48,924 nt of DNA from positions 1-48,924 of IMG/VR virus record IMGVR_UViG_3300031951_011417; one strand, given 5' to 3'. Under the pieces are notes generated by a model, which made no database searches, was not told the DNA's origin, and saw only the letters and a list, made by a program, of their open reading frames with translations. The translations under genes were made by a program, and so were the position numbers. Origin of the DNA: a virus. This document shows positions 15,916 to 23,659 of this stretch, piece by piece (the stretch's first letter is position 1; each line of letters starts with the position of its first letter).

Positions 15916-17442
15916 ATGGAAAATAAAAAAAATTTGGTAGAAGAAGCGGTAATTCAAATTAAGAATTTGGAAGAAGCTATTGCCGAGAATGCAAAAGGAA
16001 TACTTCAGTCAACTATGGCAGGAGAAATCAAAGAATTAGTAAAAGAATCTCTTACGGAACAAGGTGATGAGATTGAAGAACCAGAGACTGACGTTGAAGA
16101 CGTTGAGGATGAAGTTGATTCCGATGAGGAAATGGCTGACGACGAAATGGACGACGCTGATGTTGATAATTTTGAAATGGATGACTTAGAGGATTCTGAT
16201 GACGAAGAACCTGTTATTGATTTAACAACATTAGGTGACAGTGAAGAGGATACTCAAGAGATGTTGAGAGTATTCCAACTAATGGGACCTGAAGATGAGG
16301 TAATCGTTAAGAAAGATGAAACAGGTAACATCAATTTAAAAGACAACCAAACAAACAAAGAATATATGATTGTACAAGAATCAGAAGAAGAGTTTGATTT
16401 TTCAGAAATGGACGAAGAGGATGATTTCTCATTTGAGTCTGAAATGTATGAAGATGATGACGAATCTGAATCTGAAGTTAAGGATATCATTAATAAAGTT
16501 TTCGCAACTGAAGAGTTTGAAGAAGAAGAGGATGAAGAAATCGTTTACGAAATTGAAATGGAGGACGAGGAAGAAGATGAATCTTACGAATTAGACGAAG
16601 AGTTTGAAGACGAAGAAGAGGAAGAAATCGTTTACGAAATTGAGATGGAAGATGAAGAAGAAGATGAGTCTTACGAATTGGACGAAGAGTTTGAAGAGGA
16701 AGAAGATGAGTCTTATGATTTGGATTCAGTAATGGAATCTAAATCGTTTAAAGCTAAAGGTGTAGGAATGGGTAAACCAAATAAGAAAAAAATCTATTCA
16801 GCTAAACCTAACCAAGAAGGTGGTTTTAAAACTGTTAAGAAAACAGCTAACAAAACTATGGGTACAGGAAGTGCTAAAAAAGGTTTCTCTTATAAAGATG
16901 GTGAAAACTTAGACGGTAAAATGAAATTAGTTAAAGGTAAAAAATCTGAAACTAAAGAAGCCGCTCGTACTTACGGAAATGGTTCTAAATCAGGACGTGG
17001 TTTGAGAAAAGGTATTACACCTAATAGAAATCTTAATCTAGAAAACGTTAACAACAACGAAATCAAAGTTTTAAGAGAAAAGAACGAAGAATACAGAAAA
17101 GCATTGAATGTATTTAGAGATAAGTTGAATGAAGTTGCAGTGTTCAATTCAAACTTGGCTTACGCTACACGTTTGTTTACTGAGCATACTACAACTAAAC
17201 AAGAAAAAATCAACATCCTAAAAAGATTTGATTCTGTAGAAACTATTAAAGAATCTAAAAACTTATATCATTCTATTAAGGATGAATTAACAAACACAAA
17301 ATCACAACCAATGAATGAGTCAATTGATAGAGCTATTAATAACTCACCATCAACAGGTTCAGCGGTTAATTTAATTGAGTCAAAAACTTACGAAAATCCT
17401 CAATTCTTGAGAATGAAAGATTTAATGGCAAAATTAAAATAA
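15916..17442 (+). CDS. Acidic scaffold / prohead core protein (T4 gp22 position)
   Basis: 508 residues. The N-terminal helix 'EEAVIQIKNLEEAIAENAKG' leads to an extremely acidic region (about 55-275) of Asp/Glu runs including a tandem repeat, then a basic linker (about 280-375, 'MGKPNKKKIYSAKPNQEGG') and a C-terminal coiled region. The latter ends in a gp22-like 'KQEKINILKRFDSVETIKES' and 'ENPQFLRMKDLMAKLK'. Position between protease and major capsid protein is exactly that of T4 gene 22, the main scaffold core. It is nearly twice the length of T4 gp22 (269 residues), with the acidic/basic middle accounting for the excess. Many L/I-x-E sites fit proteolytic removal. Confidence 0.8.
   Translation: MENKKNLVEEAVIQIKNLEEAIAENAKGILQSTMAGEIKELVKESLTEQGDEIEEPETDVEDVEDEVDSDEEMADDEMDDADVDNFEMDDLEDSDDEEPVIDLTTLGDSEEDTQEMLRVFQLMGPEDEVIVKKDETGNINLKDNQTNKEYMIVQESEEEFDFSEMDEEDDFSFESEMYEDDDESESEVKDIINKVFATEEFEEEEDEEIVYEIEMEDEEEDESYELDEEFEDEEEEEIVYEIEMEDEEEDESYELDEEFEEEEDESYDLDSVMESKSFKAKGVGMGKPNKKKIYSAKPNQEGGFKTVKKTANKTMGTGSAKKGFSYKDGENLDGKMKLVKGKKSETKEAARTYGNGSKSGRGLRKGITPNRNLNLENVNNNEIKVLREKNEEYRKALNVFRDKLNEVAVFNSNLAYATRLFTEHTTTKQEKINILKRFDSVETIKESKNLYHSIKDELTNTKSQPMNESIDRAINNSPSTGSAVNLIESKTYENPQFLRMKDLMAKLK
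16520..16693 (+). repeat. Tandem 87-nt coding repeat (two copies) in the scaffold gene
   Basis: Two 29-codon units, about 16520-16606 and 16607-16693, share 'EEIVYEIEMEDEEEDESYEL' and 'DEEFE'. Anchor: GAAGAAATCG at 16534 and again at 16621, 87 nt apart. A third partial unit 'EEDESYDLD' follows. Confidence 0.85.
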
Positions 17443-17479
17443 AAATAAAATAAACAAATAAAATAAAAACAAAAACAAA

Positions 17480-19363
17480 ATGGGAGCATTATTAGAATCA
17501 GGTCTTGTTGGTAACATCGGTCTTAAGCACCTTAAAGTTATCAAAGAAGATACTATTAACAAATGGGATAAATTAGGATTCCTAGATGGTCTTAAAGGAC
17601 ATCTTAAAGAGAACGTAGCTCAGTTATATGAGAACCAAGCGTCTCACCTAATCAACGAAGCAACTTCTGACGGTTCATCAGGTTCTTTTGAAACTGTGGT
17701 TTTCCCAATCGTTAGACGTGTATTCTCTAAATTGTTGGCAAACGATATCGTTTCTGTACAAGCAATGAACTTACCTATTGGTAAATTGTTCTACTTCGTA
17801 CCTAAAATCCAAGGTTATAATGGTGGTACTTATAATGGATTAGACGCTGGTCAATCAGGAGCACACTACGCACCAATTGGTTCACCAAGTAATCCTGATA
17901 CAGACGGAGCGGCAGTTGCGGCAGGTTATGACCCAGCTTATTCTTCAGGTTCTTACAACCCTACTTACAAGAAAAATCTTTATGATTTGTTCTACGAAGG
18001 AACTGAGCCAGGTTTAGACCCAGCAGGTTTATTTGACTACTCTAAAGGTCGTTGGTCAGCAATTACATCTTCTACTGTTGTTCAAAAATGGGATAATGGT
18101 AGTTTAGTTGACGCTGGTGCGGCATTTGACGGTAAAAATGTAAGAAAACTTATCATCAAAATGTGTGGTTTTGCTGATACAGGTGCTGGTAAATTAATTG
18201 GACCTGATGGAAACGAAATGGATACTGAAGCATTCTTAGCTGATTTACACGTTATTGCTAACGTTGCTGACTTCACAGTTTCTGCAACATCGGCTTGTAA
18301 TACAGTAGTTGATGCTGATGGTAATCCTGTTTCATTATTGTTCAGAGTTGTTACTCAACAATATGGTCAAGGAATTGTTAGTGGTTTAAACCCTGTTAAA
18401 CAAACAACTTGGGCTACTGATGGTAATGGTGGTTCATTCAGAAACGTATGTGACGCTAACGGATGTATCTATTTAGAAATTGACCTTTCTTGTCCTGTAT
18501 GTGCTACTTGTGAAGCAGAATCAATTGACGGATACAATGGTACATTGATTGACACTCTTGTTGATGACGCGGCTTTCACAGCTATCTTCAGACGTTACGA
18601 AGAGTTAGAATTTGAAGACAAAATTGGTGAGGTTTCTTTTGACCTTGAGTCAGTTACAGTTTCTGTGACAGAAAGAAAACTAAGAGCACAATGGTCTCCA
18701 GAATTAGCTCAGGACGTTGCAGCGTTCCATAACATTGATGCTGAAGCTGAATTGACAGCGTTGTTGTCAGAACAAGTTGCAGCTGAAATTGACCGTGAAA
18801 TTTTACGTGACCTACGTAAAGGAGCGGCTTGGAACCTACGTTGGGATTACAATGGATGGAGAAGAATTCAAGCAACTACATCTTACACTCAAAAAGATTG
18901 GAACCAAACTTTGATTACAGCAATCAACCAATTGTCAGCACAAATCCACAAATCTACATTGAGAGGTGGAGCTAACTGGATTGTTGTTTCTTCTGAAGTT
19001 TCAGCTATCTTTGATGACTTAGAATACTTCCACGTATCTAATGCGTCTCCTGAGCAAGACCAATACAACATGGGTATTGAAAGAGTTGGTACATTAGCAG
19101 GTCGTTACCAAGTTTACCGTGACCCTTACTTCCCAGCTAACCAAGTGTTAATTGGACACAAAGGAACGTCATTGTTAGACACAGGTTACATCTACGCACC
19201 GTATGTACCTCTACAATTAACTCCTACAATGTACAACCCATTCAACTTCACACCAATCAAAGGTATCATGACGAGATACGCGAAGAAGATGGTCAACAAT
19301 AGATTTTACGGTAGAATTACTGTAGATGGAGTTCGTACATTTGATTTAAGAGAATTGAGATAA
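17480..19363 (+). CDS. gp23: Major capsid protein (T4 gp23-like)
   Basis: 627 residues, about 100 longer than T4 gp23. N-terminal propeptide 1-60 ends in 'SHLINE' followed by 'ATSDGSSGSF', matching the T4 gp23 cut (FLTE|AEIGG). Conserved parts are 'FPIVRRVFSKLLANDIVSVQ' (75-94) and the C-terminal half with 'KLRAQWSPELAQDVAAFHNI', 'DAEAELTALLSEQVAAEIDR' and 'FYGRITVDGVRTFDLRELR'. An extra region in the middle (about 130-360) carries a cysteine cluster C324, C329, C338, C341, C344, unusual for a capsid protein. Codon choice is richer in C-ending codons than in neighbours, and the leader is purine/A-rich without G, both fitting very high expression. A strong terminator follows. Confidence 0.95.
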   Translation: MGALLESGLVGNIGLKHLKVIKEDTINKWDKLGFLDGLKGHLKENVAQLYENQASHLINEATSDGSSGSFETVVFPIVRRVFSKLLANDIVSVQAMNLPIGKLFYFVPKIQGYNGGTYNGLDAGQSGAHYAPIGSPSNPDTDGAAVAAGYDPAYSSGSYNPTYKKNLYDLFYEGTEPGLDPAGLFDYSKGRWSAITSSTVVQKWDNGSLVDAGAAFDGKNVRKLIIKMCGFADTGAGKLIGPDGNEMDTEAFLADLHVIANVADFTVSATSACNTVVDADGNPVSLLFRVVTQQYGQGIVSGLNPVKQTTWATDGNGGSFRNVCDANGCIYLEIDLSCPVCATCEAESIDGYNGTLIDTLVDDAAFTAIFRRYEELEFEDKIGEVSFDLESVTVSVTERKLRAQWSPELAQDVAAFHNIDAEAELTALLSEQVAAEIDREILRDLRKGAAWNLRWDYNGWRRIQATTSYTQKDWNQTLITAINQLSAQIHKSTLRGGANWIVVSSEVSAIFDDLEYFHVSNASPEQDQYNMGIERVGTLAGRYQVYRDPYFPANQVLIGHKGTSLLDTGYIYAPYVPLQLTPTMYNPFNFTPIKGIMTRYAKKMVNNRFYGRITVDGVRTFDLRELR

Positions 19364-19385
19364 TCAAAATCTTAAATAAAATATG

Positions 19386-19418
19386 AAAAAGGTCAGAGTT
19401 AATCTGACCTTTTTTTTT
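19386..19418 (+). terminator. Intrinsic terminator after the major capsid gene
   Basis: GGTCAGA (19391-19397) pairs with TCTGACC (19403-19409) around AGTTA-type loop bases, with AAAAA before and nine T after. A strong stop for the most highly expressed transcript. Confidence 0.9.
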
Positions 19419-19462
19419 ACTTGATATTGATATAATCGTTAATATGTTTATATATATAATAT

Positions 19463-20149
19463 ATGAAAAAAATAATTATTGATGGAATTATAGAAAAAGA
19501 AATTTTAAGACTTTACAACGAAGAATATTTAGGTAGTCCATCTATTTCTGAAAAATTAAATATTAAAAAACACATAGTTTTAAGAGTACTTAAAGAAAAT
19601 AAAGTTAATATTGGTCCATCTGGAAGAAAATATAAAGGTGGTAAAAGTGCTTCAGATAAAAGACATTATAATAAAAATAAAGAAAAAAGATTATCATATC
19701 ATAAACAATGGTATGAAGATAACAAAGATAAATGGAACGAATATATAAAAGAATACCGTGAAAAAAATAAAGAAAAAATTCGTGAAATAAAACGTAATTA
19801 CGAAAAAACCCGTAAAGCGAACGACCCCATTTATAAACTAATCAACAATTTCAGAACCGCAATTTATCAGGTTTTAAAGGAAAACAATGTTAAAAAAAAC
19901 GGTCATTATTTTGATATTCTAAAATACTCACCCGAAGATTTAATTGTACATTTGGAAAAACAATTTGATGAAAGAATGTCTTGGGACAATTATGGTGAAT
20001 GGCATGTTGACCATATAAAACCGATTTCATCATTCAACATCCAAGAGATTGGTGACAATGAGTTTATAGAATGTTGGTCATTAAACAATTTGCAACCATT
20101 GTGGGGTGATGAAAATATTCGCAAGTCAAATAAATTAGACTATTTATAA
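19463..20149 (+). CDS. HNH endonuclease (free-standing, homing type)
   Basis: 228 residues. The C-terminal HNH core is clear: 'WHVDHIKPISSF' (180-191) with the D183-H184 pair, then 'CWSLNNLQPLWGDENIRKSN' (204-223) with Asn/His-position residues. The N-terminus (5-45) looks like a helix-turn-helix ('GSPSISEKLNIKKHIVLRVL') and the middle is a long Lys/Glu helix. Placed just after the capsid gene terminator, as free-standing homing endonucleases often are in T4-like phages. The stop codon lies inside the TATAAATA box of the next gene. Confidence 0.9.
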   Translation: MKKIIIDGIIEKEILRLYNEEYLGSPSISEKLNIKKHIVLRVLKENKVNIGPSGRKYKGGKSASDKRHYNKNKEKRLSYHKQWYEDNKDKWNEYIKEYREKNKEKIREIKRNYEKTRKANDPIYKLINNFRTAIYQVLKENNVKKNGHYFDILKYSPEDLIVHLEKQFDERMSWDNYGEWHVDHIKPISSFNIQEIGDNEFIECWSLNNLQPLWGDENIRKSNKLDYL

Positions 20150-20152
20150 ATA
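20145..20152 (+). promoter_or_regulatory. T4-late-type promoter box TATAAATA
   Basis: Exact TATAAATA, 11 nt before the ATG at 20164. It overlaps the TAA stop of the HNH gene (20147-20149), so promoter and coding end share bases. The surrounding ATTTATAAAT is palindromic. Confidence 0.65.
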
Positions 20153-20163
20153 AAATCCTCTTT

Positions 20164-20640
20164 ATGAATTACACCCAACACATACTAAAAATTATAGTTA
20201 TATTAATATCATTACTATATCCTTTTGTGTTATTGTCAGTTGAGGGTGAACTTTTATCATTATCACAATATTGGAATACTTCATTACAACCATTATTTAT
20301 TGTTGCGAATGTAATGACAGCATATTTCTTTTTTGGAATAGACAATTGGAGGTTTTCATCTTTTTTATTAGTGATGGTAACCGCTTTCTCAGTTAAATTA
20401 TATCCAATGATACATAACGTTGTTGCCGTTATGTTTTTTTTATCTTGTCTTTATCCTTTATTTAAAAGTAAACGATTTAAATTTTATGCTTATTTATACC
20501 TTTTATCACCATTAGTTGGTTTTTTATTAGGGTTATTATACCTTGAAATTTATGGTATTATTATTTTATGTTCATATCATCTCCATAGTATTATACACGT
20601 TATGTCAGTTATGTATCAAAAACATAAATTGGAGGGGTGA
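20164..20640 (+). CDS. Polytopic membrane protein
   Basis: 158 residues, six likely transmembrane segments at about 7-26, 41-58, 63-80, 84-102, 107-127 and 128-146, joined by very short loops; basic residues (KSKRFK at 101-106) suggest one cytoplasmic loop. No signal for secretion and no known catalytic motif. Holin, superinfection-exclusion factor or host-membrane modifier are all possible; six segments is more than typical holins. The late-type promoter box suggests late expression. Confidence 0.75.
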   Translation: MNYTQHILKIIVILISLLYPFVLLSVEGELLSLSQYWNTSLQPLFIVANVMTAYFFFGIDNWRFSSFLLVMVTAFSVKLYPMIHNVVAVMFFLSCLYPLFKSKRFKFYAYLYLLSPLVGFLLGLLYLEIYGIIILCSYHLHSIIHVMSVMYQKHKLEG

Positions 20641-20661
20641 TTTTTCTTATTTTCAGATATT

Positions 20662-20669
20662 TATAAATA
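20662..20669 (+). promoter_or_regulatory. T4-late-type promoter box TATAAATA
   Basis: Exact TATAAATA in the 39-bp gap between genes, 10 nt before the ATG at 20680. It is the cleanest example of the box-to-start spacing seen repeatedly in this window. Confidence 0.7.
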
Positions 20670-20679
20670 AACATTTTTT

Positions 20680-21441
20680 ATGAAAAAAAAATTATTTGAT
20701 ATAGAATCTGACGAAGTAAAAAGGATTTTATCATTACATGAGGAAAGAACTAAAAATCAGTATTTAAATATTATTAATGAGGAAGGTGGAAACGTATCTG
20801 ACCCTAATTATGGTAAATCAAACGCACAACCAAAACAAAAAATAACTCCTCTACAATCATGGACTGTAAGTTCTGCAAGTTATTCTTTAGAAAATGCTAA
20901 AGGAGGTACATCTAACAATGAATTAAAATTTTTTAAAGGAACCAAATTTGTTCAAAAAATTAATAAACAAGGTAAACCTTATTTAATTACTCAAGCAACT
21001 ACAGTCCAATTACCACAAACTTTAACAGGAAAAATAAATGGTCAGGCGACCGCAAGTGTTATGTATAATTGTGCAACAGGTAAATTTAGTTTAACTAACG
21101 TTAAGAATATAAAAACACCATCAGTACAATTCCAAGACAAAAGTCAACGATGGTATGATGAGGAAAGATATTTAACGGCTCAACTAACTAAAGTTTGTCA
21201 ATATAAAGCACCAAAACAAGAACCCCCTGTAAAAGACGCCAATGCGGGTTCAGGAGGAGGTTCAGGCTCAGGAGGAGGTTCAGGCTCAGGAGGAGGTTCA
21301 GGCTCAGGAGGAGGTTCATCACAATTCACTCAAGATGTTGCAAATTTAAATACACAAATACAAACATCTTTAGGGGTTCAAACTCCAACAGGACAATTAA
21401 CCGATGCGGATATTGACGCAATATTAGCTAAATTAGGATAA
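20680..21441 (+). CDS. Leader-bearing protein with Gly-Ser linker (candidate internal virion protein)
   Basis: 253 residues. The leader 'MKKKLFDIESDEVKRILSLH' ends in 'IINEE' (31-35), with I-E at 8-9, L-H-E at 19-21 and I-N-E at 32-34 as candidate prohead-protease sites. The middle (about 55-185) is beta-rich ('KGTKFVQKINKQGKPYLITQ'). A flexible linker of SGSGGG repeats (about 190-212) separates it from a short helical C-terminal domain ending 'LTDADIDAILAKLG'. No known family recognised. Probably co-expressed with the next leader-bearing gene, 11 bp downstream. Confidence 0.75.
   Translation: MKKKLFDIESDEVKRILSLHEERTKNQYLNIINEEGGNVSDPNYGKSNAQPKQKITPLQSWTVSSASYSLENAKGGTSNNELKFFKGTKFVQKINKQGKPYLITQATTVQLPQTLTGKINGQATASVMYNCATGKFSLTNVKNIKTPSVQFQDKSQRWYDEERYLTAQLTKVCQYKAPKQEPPVKDANAGSGGGSGSGGGSGSGGGSGSGGGSSQFTQDVANLNTQIQTSLGVQTPTGQLTDADIDAILAKLG
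21247..21319 (+). repeat. 18-nt Gly-Ser coding repeats
   Basis: About four tandem copies of an 18-nt unit (ggttcaggctcaggagga) encoding SGSGGG. The copies are almost identical in DNA, so the array is recent or actively homogenised, and length variation by slippage is likely. Confidence 0.9.
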
Positions 21442-21452
21442 GAAATTATATT

Positions 21453-21902
21453 ATGAAACAAAGATTAATTATAACTGAAGAAGAGAAAAATCAAATTATA
21501 AATCTTCATAGAAAATTTATAAATGAGGCGGGACCTGGTGGTATTGACCCATCTTTACAACAAGGTACCACAACATCAGGAGTGACATCAGGTGCGACAT
21601 CAGGTGCGACATCAGGTGCGACAGTACAACCCACGGTAATCCAAAAAGGCGTTAAAAACCCAAAAGTTGAGGCATTACAAACTAAATTAAATGAAAAATT
21701 TAATTCAGGATTAGTTGTTGATGGTAAATGGGGACCAAAAACAGCGGCGGCAGTTCAAACAGCGTTGACTTCATTACAAGGTGCTCAACAACCTAATGCA
21801 AGTACTCAACCATTACAAAAACCAACAACCGATTATGCAAAACAATTCCAACAAAACGCACAGAATATTATAAATCAAAACCCGTTTAGAAGAACGAATT
21901 AA
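21453..21902 (+). CDS. Peptidoglycan-binding (PG_binding_1) protein with leader
   Basis: 149 residues. Leader 'MKQRLIITEEEKNQIINLHR' then 'KFINEAGPGG': candidate cuts I-T-E (7-9) and I-N-E (23-25), the latter followed by Ala like the capsid protein site. A TSGA repeat linker (41-57) leads to a PG_binding_1 domain (about 66-105) with 'KVEALQTKLNEKF', 'VVDGKWGPKTAAAVQTAL'. The Gln/Asn-rich tail is probably disordered. The domain binds cell wall; combined with a capsid-type leader it could be a virion protein delivered at entry, or a lysis accessory factor. No catalytic muralytic domain is present. Confidence 0.85.
   Translation: MKQRLIITEEEKNQIINLHRKFINEAGPGGIDPSLQQGTTTSGVTSGATSGATSGATVQPTVIQKGVKNPKVEALQTKLNEKFNSGLVVDGKWGPKTAAAVQTALTSLQGAQQPNASTQPLQKPTTDYAKQFQQNAQNIINQNPFRRTN
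21573..21623 (+). repeat. 12-nt Thr-Ser-Gly-Ala coding repeats
   Basis: Four tandem 12-nt units of the type acatcaggtgcg (the first with agtg) coding for TSGV/TSGA, forming a linker between leader and PG-binding domain. Confidence 0.85.
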
Positions 21903-21909
21903 AATAAGA

Positions 21910-21938
21910 AAGACGGACTTACTCTCCGTCTTTTTTTT
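21910..21938. terminator. Intrinsic terminator between convergent genes
   Basis: AAGACGGA (21910-21917) pairs with TCCGTCTT (21925-21932), loop CTTACTC, followed by T to 21938. It serves the plus-strand leader-protein genes; its loop includes the stop codon of the minus-strand gene. Confidence 0.85.
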
Positions 21939-22170
21939 GCTCTTCAGTTTCTTCAGTAATTTCAGGTCTATTTAACACCCTAATTGATTTTGATATCACC
22001 TCACATTCACCGAGAGAAAAGACATTTTGATGGTAAGCCATTTTAACCGCTTGTATTAATAATGTCGTCGCGTTGTCTTTATCAAGGGAATCTAATATGG
22101 CATCCAAATGGCTTTCGTTATATAGTGGTATCGTGTTAAATAATTTTCCGTATAAATCTTGTTGTTCCAT
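21919..22170 (-). CDS. Hypothetical small protein
   Basis: 83 residues from the ATG at 22170 ('MEQQDLYGKLFNTIPLYNES'); an in-frame TTG at 22179 is less likely. Helical and acidic at the C-terminus ('EITEETEEQKKDGE'). No motif recognised. It is divergent from the 22207 gene, with which it shares a 36-bp promoter region, and convergent with the PG-binding gene. Confidence 0.6.
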   Translation of the reverse strand: MEQQDLYGKLFNTIPLYNESHLDAILDSLDKDNATTLLIQAVKMAYHQNVFSLGECEVISKSIRVLNRPEITEETEEQKKDGE

Positions 22171-22206
22171 AAATTCCAAAATGTGTTGATATTTATAATT
22201 ATAAGA

Positions 22207-23172
22207 ATGAAAAATAATAAAATCTATATTAACGAAGCAACTTCAACTAATACTGGTGGTAGGGGTTCATATATCGCGCCTTTACAACCTGGATTACGAC
22301 CCTTTAAAAAAGACACGTTAACACCGTTTACAGATTCAGTTTCTGATTATGATAGTCCACTATTACAATATGATAGTTATGATGGAAAAATGGATGAAAG
22401 GTTAGACCAAATAAAAAAACTTGAGAAGACCGCAAAAAAAATTACAGACTATATTAAACACCACCCATATTCCACATTTAGTGATGATGAAGGTAATATT
22501 GTTAATGAATACCCTAAAGGTAAAAATAAATTAGGTATTGTTCCTATTAAGGAGTGGGTTGATGTTGACGATATAATCATTGAGGTAACATCAACAAGTT
22601 CAGGTGAATATAACGGACCCCAAGAATTAGGGTTAAAAAAATGGAAAGAAAATATTTTATCTCCCTTCACTGAATTTGTTGATAGTGATATCAATCACAA
22701 AAAGAAACAAAAAACAATGAAGAATAATATTAAAAAAGAAGTTGGTTTTTGGGAAAAAAGTTCTGATGGGACCTACAATAATCCAACTCATGATGTACAT
22801 ACTATTAATGAAGATTTGGCGGTTTGGTTTGGTACAAAGAAAAAACCAAAAGGTAGTTCACAACCAAAAGGACCTTGGGTGAATATTTGTCGTAAAAAAG
22901 AAGGTGGGGGACATCCCCCTTGTGGTAGACCTGAAGCATCTGACAAGGGTTACCCAAAATGTAGAGCGGCGGGTGTTGCATCCAAAATGACAGATGCTCA
23001 GAAAAGGTCGGCTTGTCAACAAAAAAGAAAAGCTGAAAAAACTCATTCTAAGAGTGGGACAGGTAACAAACCTAAGATGGTATCGTACAAACCAAAAAAA
23101 ACCTCTAAGAACGAATCTTTTGAGGTTAGAATTAAAAACTATCTATTAGAGTTTATTAAAAATAAAGGTTAA
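22207..23172 (+). CDS. DUF5872-like Cys-containing protein with internal duplication and INE leader
   Basis: 321 residues from ATG 22207. It begins 'MKNNKIYINEATSTNTGG', where INE|AT is the same sequence as the major capsid cut. A segment 'EATSTNTGGRGSY...FKKDTLTPFTDSVSDYDS' (10-50) is repeated in altered form around 135-175 ('EVTSTSSGEYNG', 'WKENILSPFTEFVDSDI'). The C-terminal module has 'KGPWVNICRKKEGGGHPPCG', 'YPKCRAAGVASKMT' and further basic sequence, resembling the DUF5872 module of phages and large viruses (C..., CGR, YP.CRP); the three conserved Cys/Arg positions suggest metal or nucleic-acid binding. Function unknown. Confidence 0.75.
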   Translation: MKNNKIYINEATSTNTGGRGSYIAPLQPGLRPFKKDTLTPFTDSVSDYDSPLLQYDSYDGKMDERLDQIKKLEKTAKKITDYIKHHPYSTFSDDEGNIVNEYPKGKNKLGIVPIKEWVDVDDIIIEVTSTSSGEYNGPQELGLKKWKENILSPFTEFVDSDINHKKKQKTMKNNIKKEVGFWEKSSDGTYNNPTHDVHTINEDLAVWFGTKKKPKGSSQPKGPWVNICRKKEGGGHPPCGRPEASDKGYPKCRAAGVASKMTDAQKRSACQQKRKAEKTHSKSGTGNKPKMVSYKPKKTSKNESFEVRIKNYLLEFIKNKG

Positions 23173-23603
23173 TATTTTTTACTAACTTTTTCTAAAATAC
23201 TACTTAGTGAACTTTTAATTTGTGAAATCATCTCGTCTTCAAACTCCTGTCTAATTTTTTCGGTCTTATTATCATACATACCTGTAATTCTATCCCAATC
23301 TCTTTCGTTTAGAACTACATCATAATGGTATACGTGATTTGTGATACTAATCCTTCTTTCATCAAGAATAATAAATAAACCTAATCTTGTATTTTTTATA
23401 TAACGTTTACCTGAGATAGGTGCAATCAAAAATTTAGAGTCATCTTGATTAATCAATTTATGACAAATTGATTTACAAATTCGTTCATTATAATTTAGTT
23501 TTTGGACTTCTTTACCAAATGCGCTGTTAAAATGTCTATATCTTGCCCATATAAGATATTTAACATATTGTCTTTTAATCAAAGTTCGTAATCGTTCTAA
23601 CAT
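23169..23603 (-). CDS. Hypothetical basic protein
   Basis: 144 residues, basic N-terminus ('MLERLRTLIKRQYVKYLIWA') followed by a mixed domain with 'KFLIAPISGKRYIKNTRLGL' and 'RRISITNHVYHYDVVLNERD', then a helical acidic tail. No membrane segment or recognisable motif. It converges with the preceding gene with a 4-bp overlap of stop regions and no clear terminator. Confidence 0.6.
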   Translation of the reverse strand: MLERLRTLIKRQYVKYLIWARYRHFNSAFGKEVQKLNYNERICKSICHKLINQDDSKFLIAPISGKRYIKNTRLGLFIILDERRISITNHVYHYDVVLNERDWDRITGMYDNKTEKIRQEFEDEMISQIKSSLSSILEKVSKKY

Positions 23604-23659
23604 ATTAATCTATTTAAAACAAATATATGAATGTTTTTTTAAATAGGGTATAAATTAAA

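Noticed and set aside
21247-21319. Short-period repeats as a possible CRISPR array
   Set aside because: The 18-nt units are contiguous, in frame and encode a Gly-Ser linker; there are no spacers and no cas genes.
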